6,469 nt of DNA from WS-7 sp036505295 (GTDB lineage: Bacteria; Eisenbacteria; RBG-16-71-46; SZUA-252). The stretch covers positions 1 to 6,469 of the forward strand of contig DASXTQ010000085.1 in assembly GCA_036505295.1 (NCBI GenBank). Direction: 5' to 3'. Numbering within the stretch: position 1 is the stretch's first letter; every line of letters starts with the position of its first letter. The notes under the pieces are model-generated. The model saw nothing but the letters and a program-made list of their open reading frames with translations. It had not been told where the DNA came from and did no database searches. The translations under genes and the position numbers were made by a program. Of the stretch, positions 6,210 to 6,469 are shown one piece after another.

Positions 6210-6469
6210 TAAACACCGACCCGAATCATCCTCGTTCCGAAGACCTCTTCGCCTACCGTGACGGCGAGCTGCCCCCTGAGCGGCGGGCGCTGATCGAAGC
6301 ACACGTGTCGGGCTGCAGCACGTGCCGAGCATTGATCGATCAGGTCTCCTCGCTGGAGGCGGAGCTCCGCCGGTCCCCGGATCGGTCCCCGGCGGAATAC
6401 TTGGAGCACCTGCACGAGAGCGTCCGTGCGCGGATCGCGGTGCCGGGTGCGGAGCCCGCGGACGAGGTG
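6206..6469 (+). CDS. Zinc-binding anti-sigma factor (zf-HC2/ZAS type), N-terminal part
   Basis: From ATG at 6206 the frame is open for 88 codons to the right edge. The pattern LFAYRDGELPPERRALIEAH (14-33) followed by VSGCSTC gives the H-x3-C-x2-C zinc motif (H33, C37, C40) of ZAS-type anti-sigma factors; H8 is a possible fourth ligand. This domain typically wraps between sigma regions 2 and 4 and holds the sigma factor inactive. Residues 41-88 are charged and probably link to a downstream part that is not visible. Whether the protein is membrane-anchored or a soluble redox-type sensor therefore cannot be told. Immediate 4-base overlap with the ECF gene makes the two products almost certainly partners. 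The ribosome site is weak, consistent with coupling to upstream translation. Confidence 0.9.
   Translation, partial: MINTDPNHPRSEDLFAYRDGELPPERRALIEAHVSGCSTCRALIDQVSSLEAELRRSPDRSPAEYLEHLHESVRARIAVPGAEPADEV

Overview
The window is GC-rich, gene-dense bacterial chromosome with Shine-Dalgarno starts and ATGA stop/start overlaps. It carries an exported S9A peptidase, an ECF sigma factor with a zinc-type anti-sigma factor, and a secreted jelly-roll domain protein. Together these suggest a high-GC, Gram-negative-type environmental bacterium from a lineage rich in ECF systems. The sequence alone does not fix the phylum. No rRNA, tRNA, CRISPR array, transposase or integrase was found.

Layout. Bases 1-1329 (minus strand) hold the first 443 codons of a signal-peptide-bearing prolyl-oligopeptidase-family protein. 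Its catalytic domain lies beyond the left edge. A 237-base divergent gap (1330-1566) with a perfect 8-bp inverted repeat leads to a plus-strand two-gene unit. Its first gene is a 508-residue DUF2779-type protein joining a RecB/Cas4-like PD-(D/E)XK domain with an Fe-S cysteine set to a DEDDy-like RNase H-fold exonuclease domain (1567-3093). Its second gene overlaps the first by 4 bases and encodes a 230-residue exported LamG/DUF1080-like protein (3090-3782). A 238-base convergent gap (3783-4020) holds a long interrupted hairpin. An M20 metallo-dipeptidase follows on the minus strand (4021-5415). A 197-base divergent gap (5416-5612) carries a sigma-70-like promoter candidate for the dipeptidase, a 7-bp inverted repeat and an ECF-like promoter candidate. 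The ECF sigma gene (5613-6209) and its overlapping anti-sigma gene (6206 to the right edge) finish the window.

How the parts relate. The sigma/anti-sigma pair is a standard regulatory module, probably self-activating. The two peptidases fit peptide breakdown outside and then inside the cytoplasm, but they are not in one operon. The least expected arrangement is the two-domain nuclease-like protein translationally coupled to a secreted, apparently non-enzymatic jelly-roll protein. It is the best candidate here for undescribed biology, although the sequence gives no direct evidence of a defence or other system.
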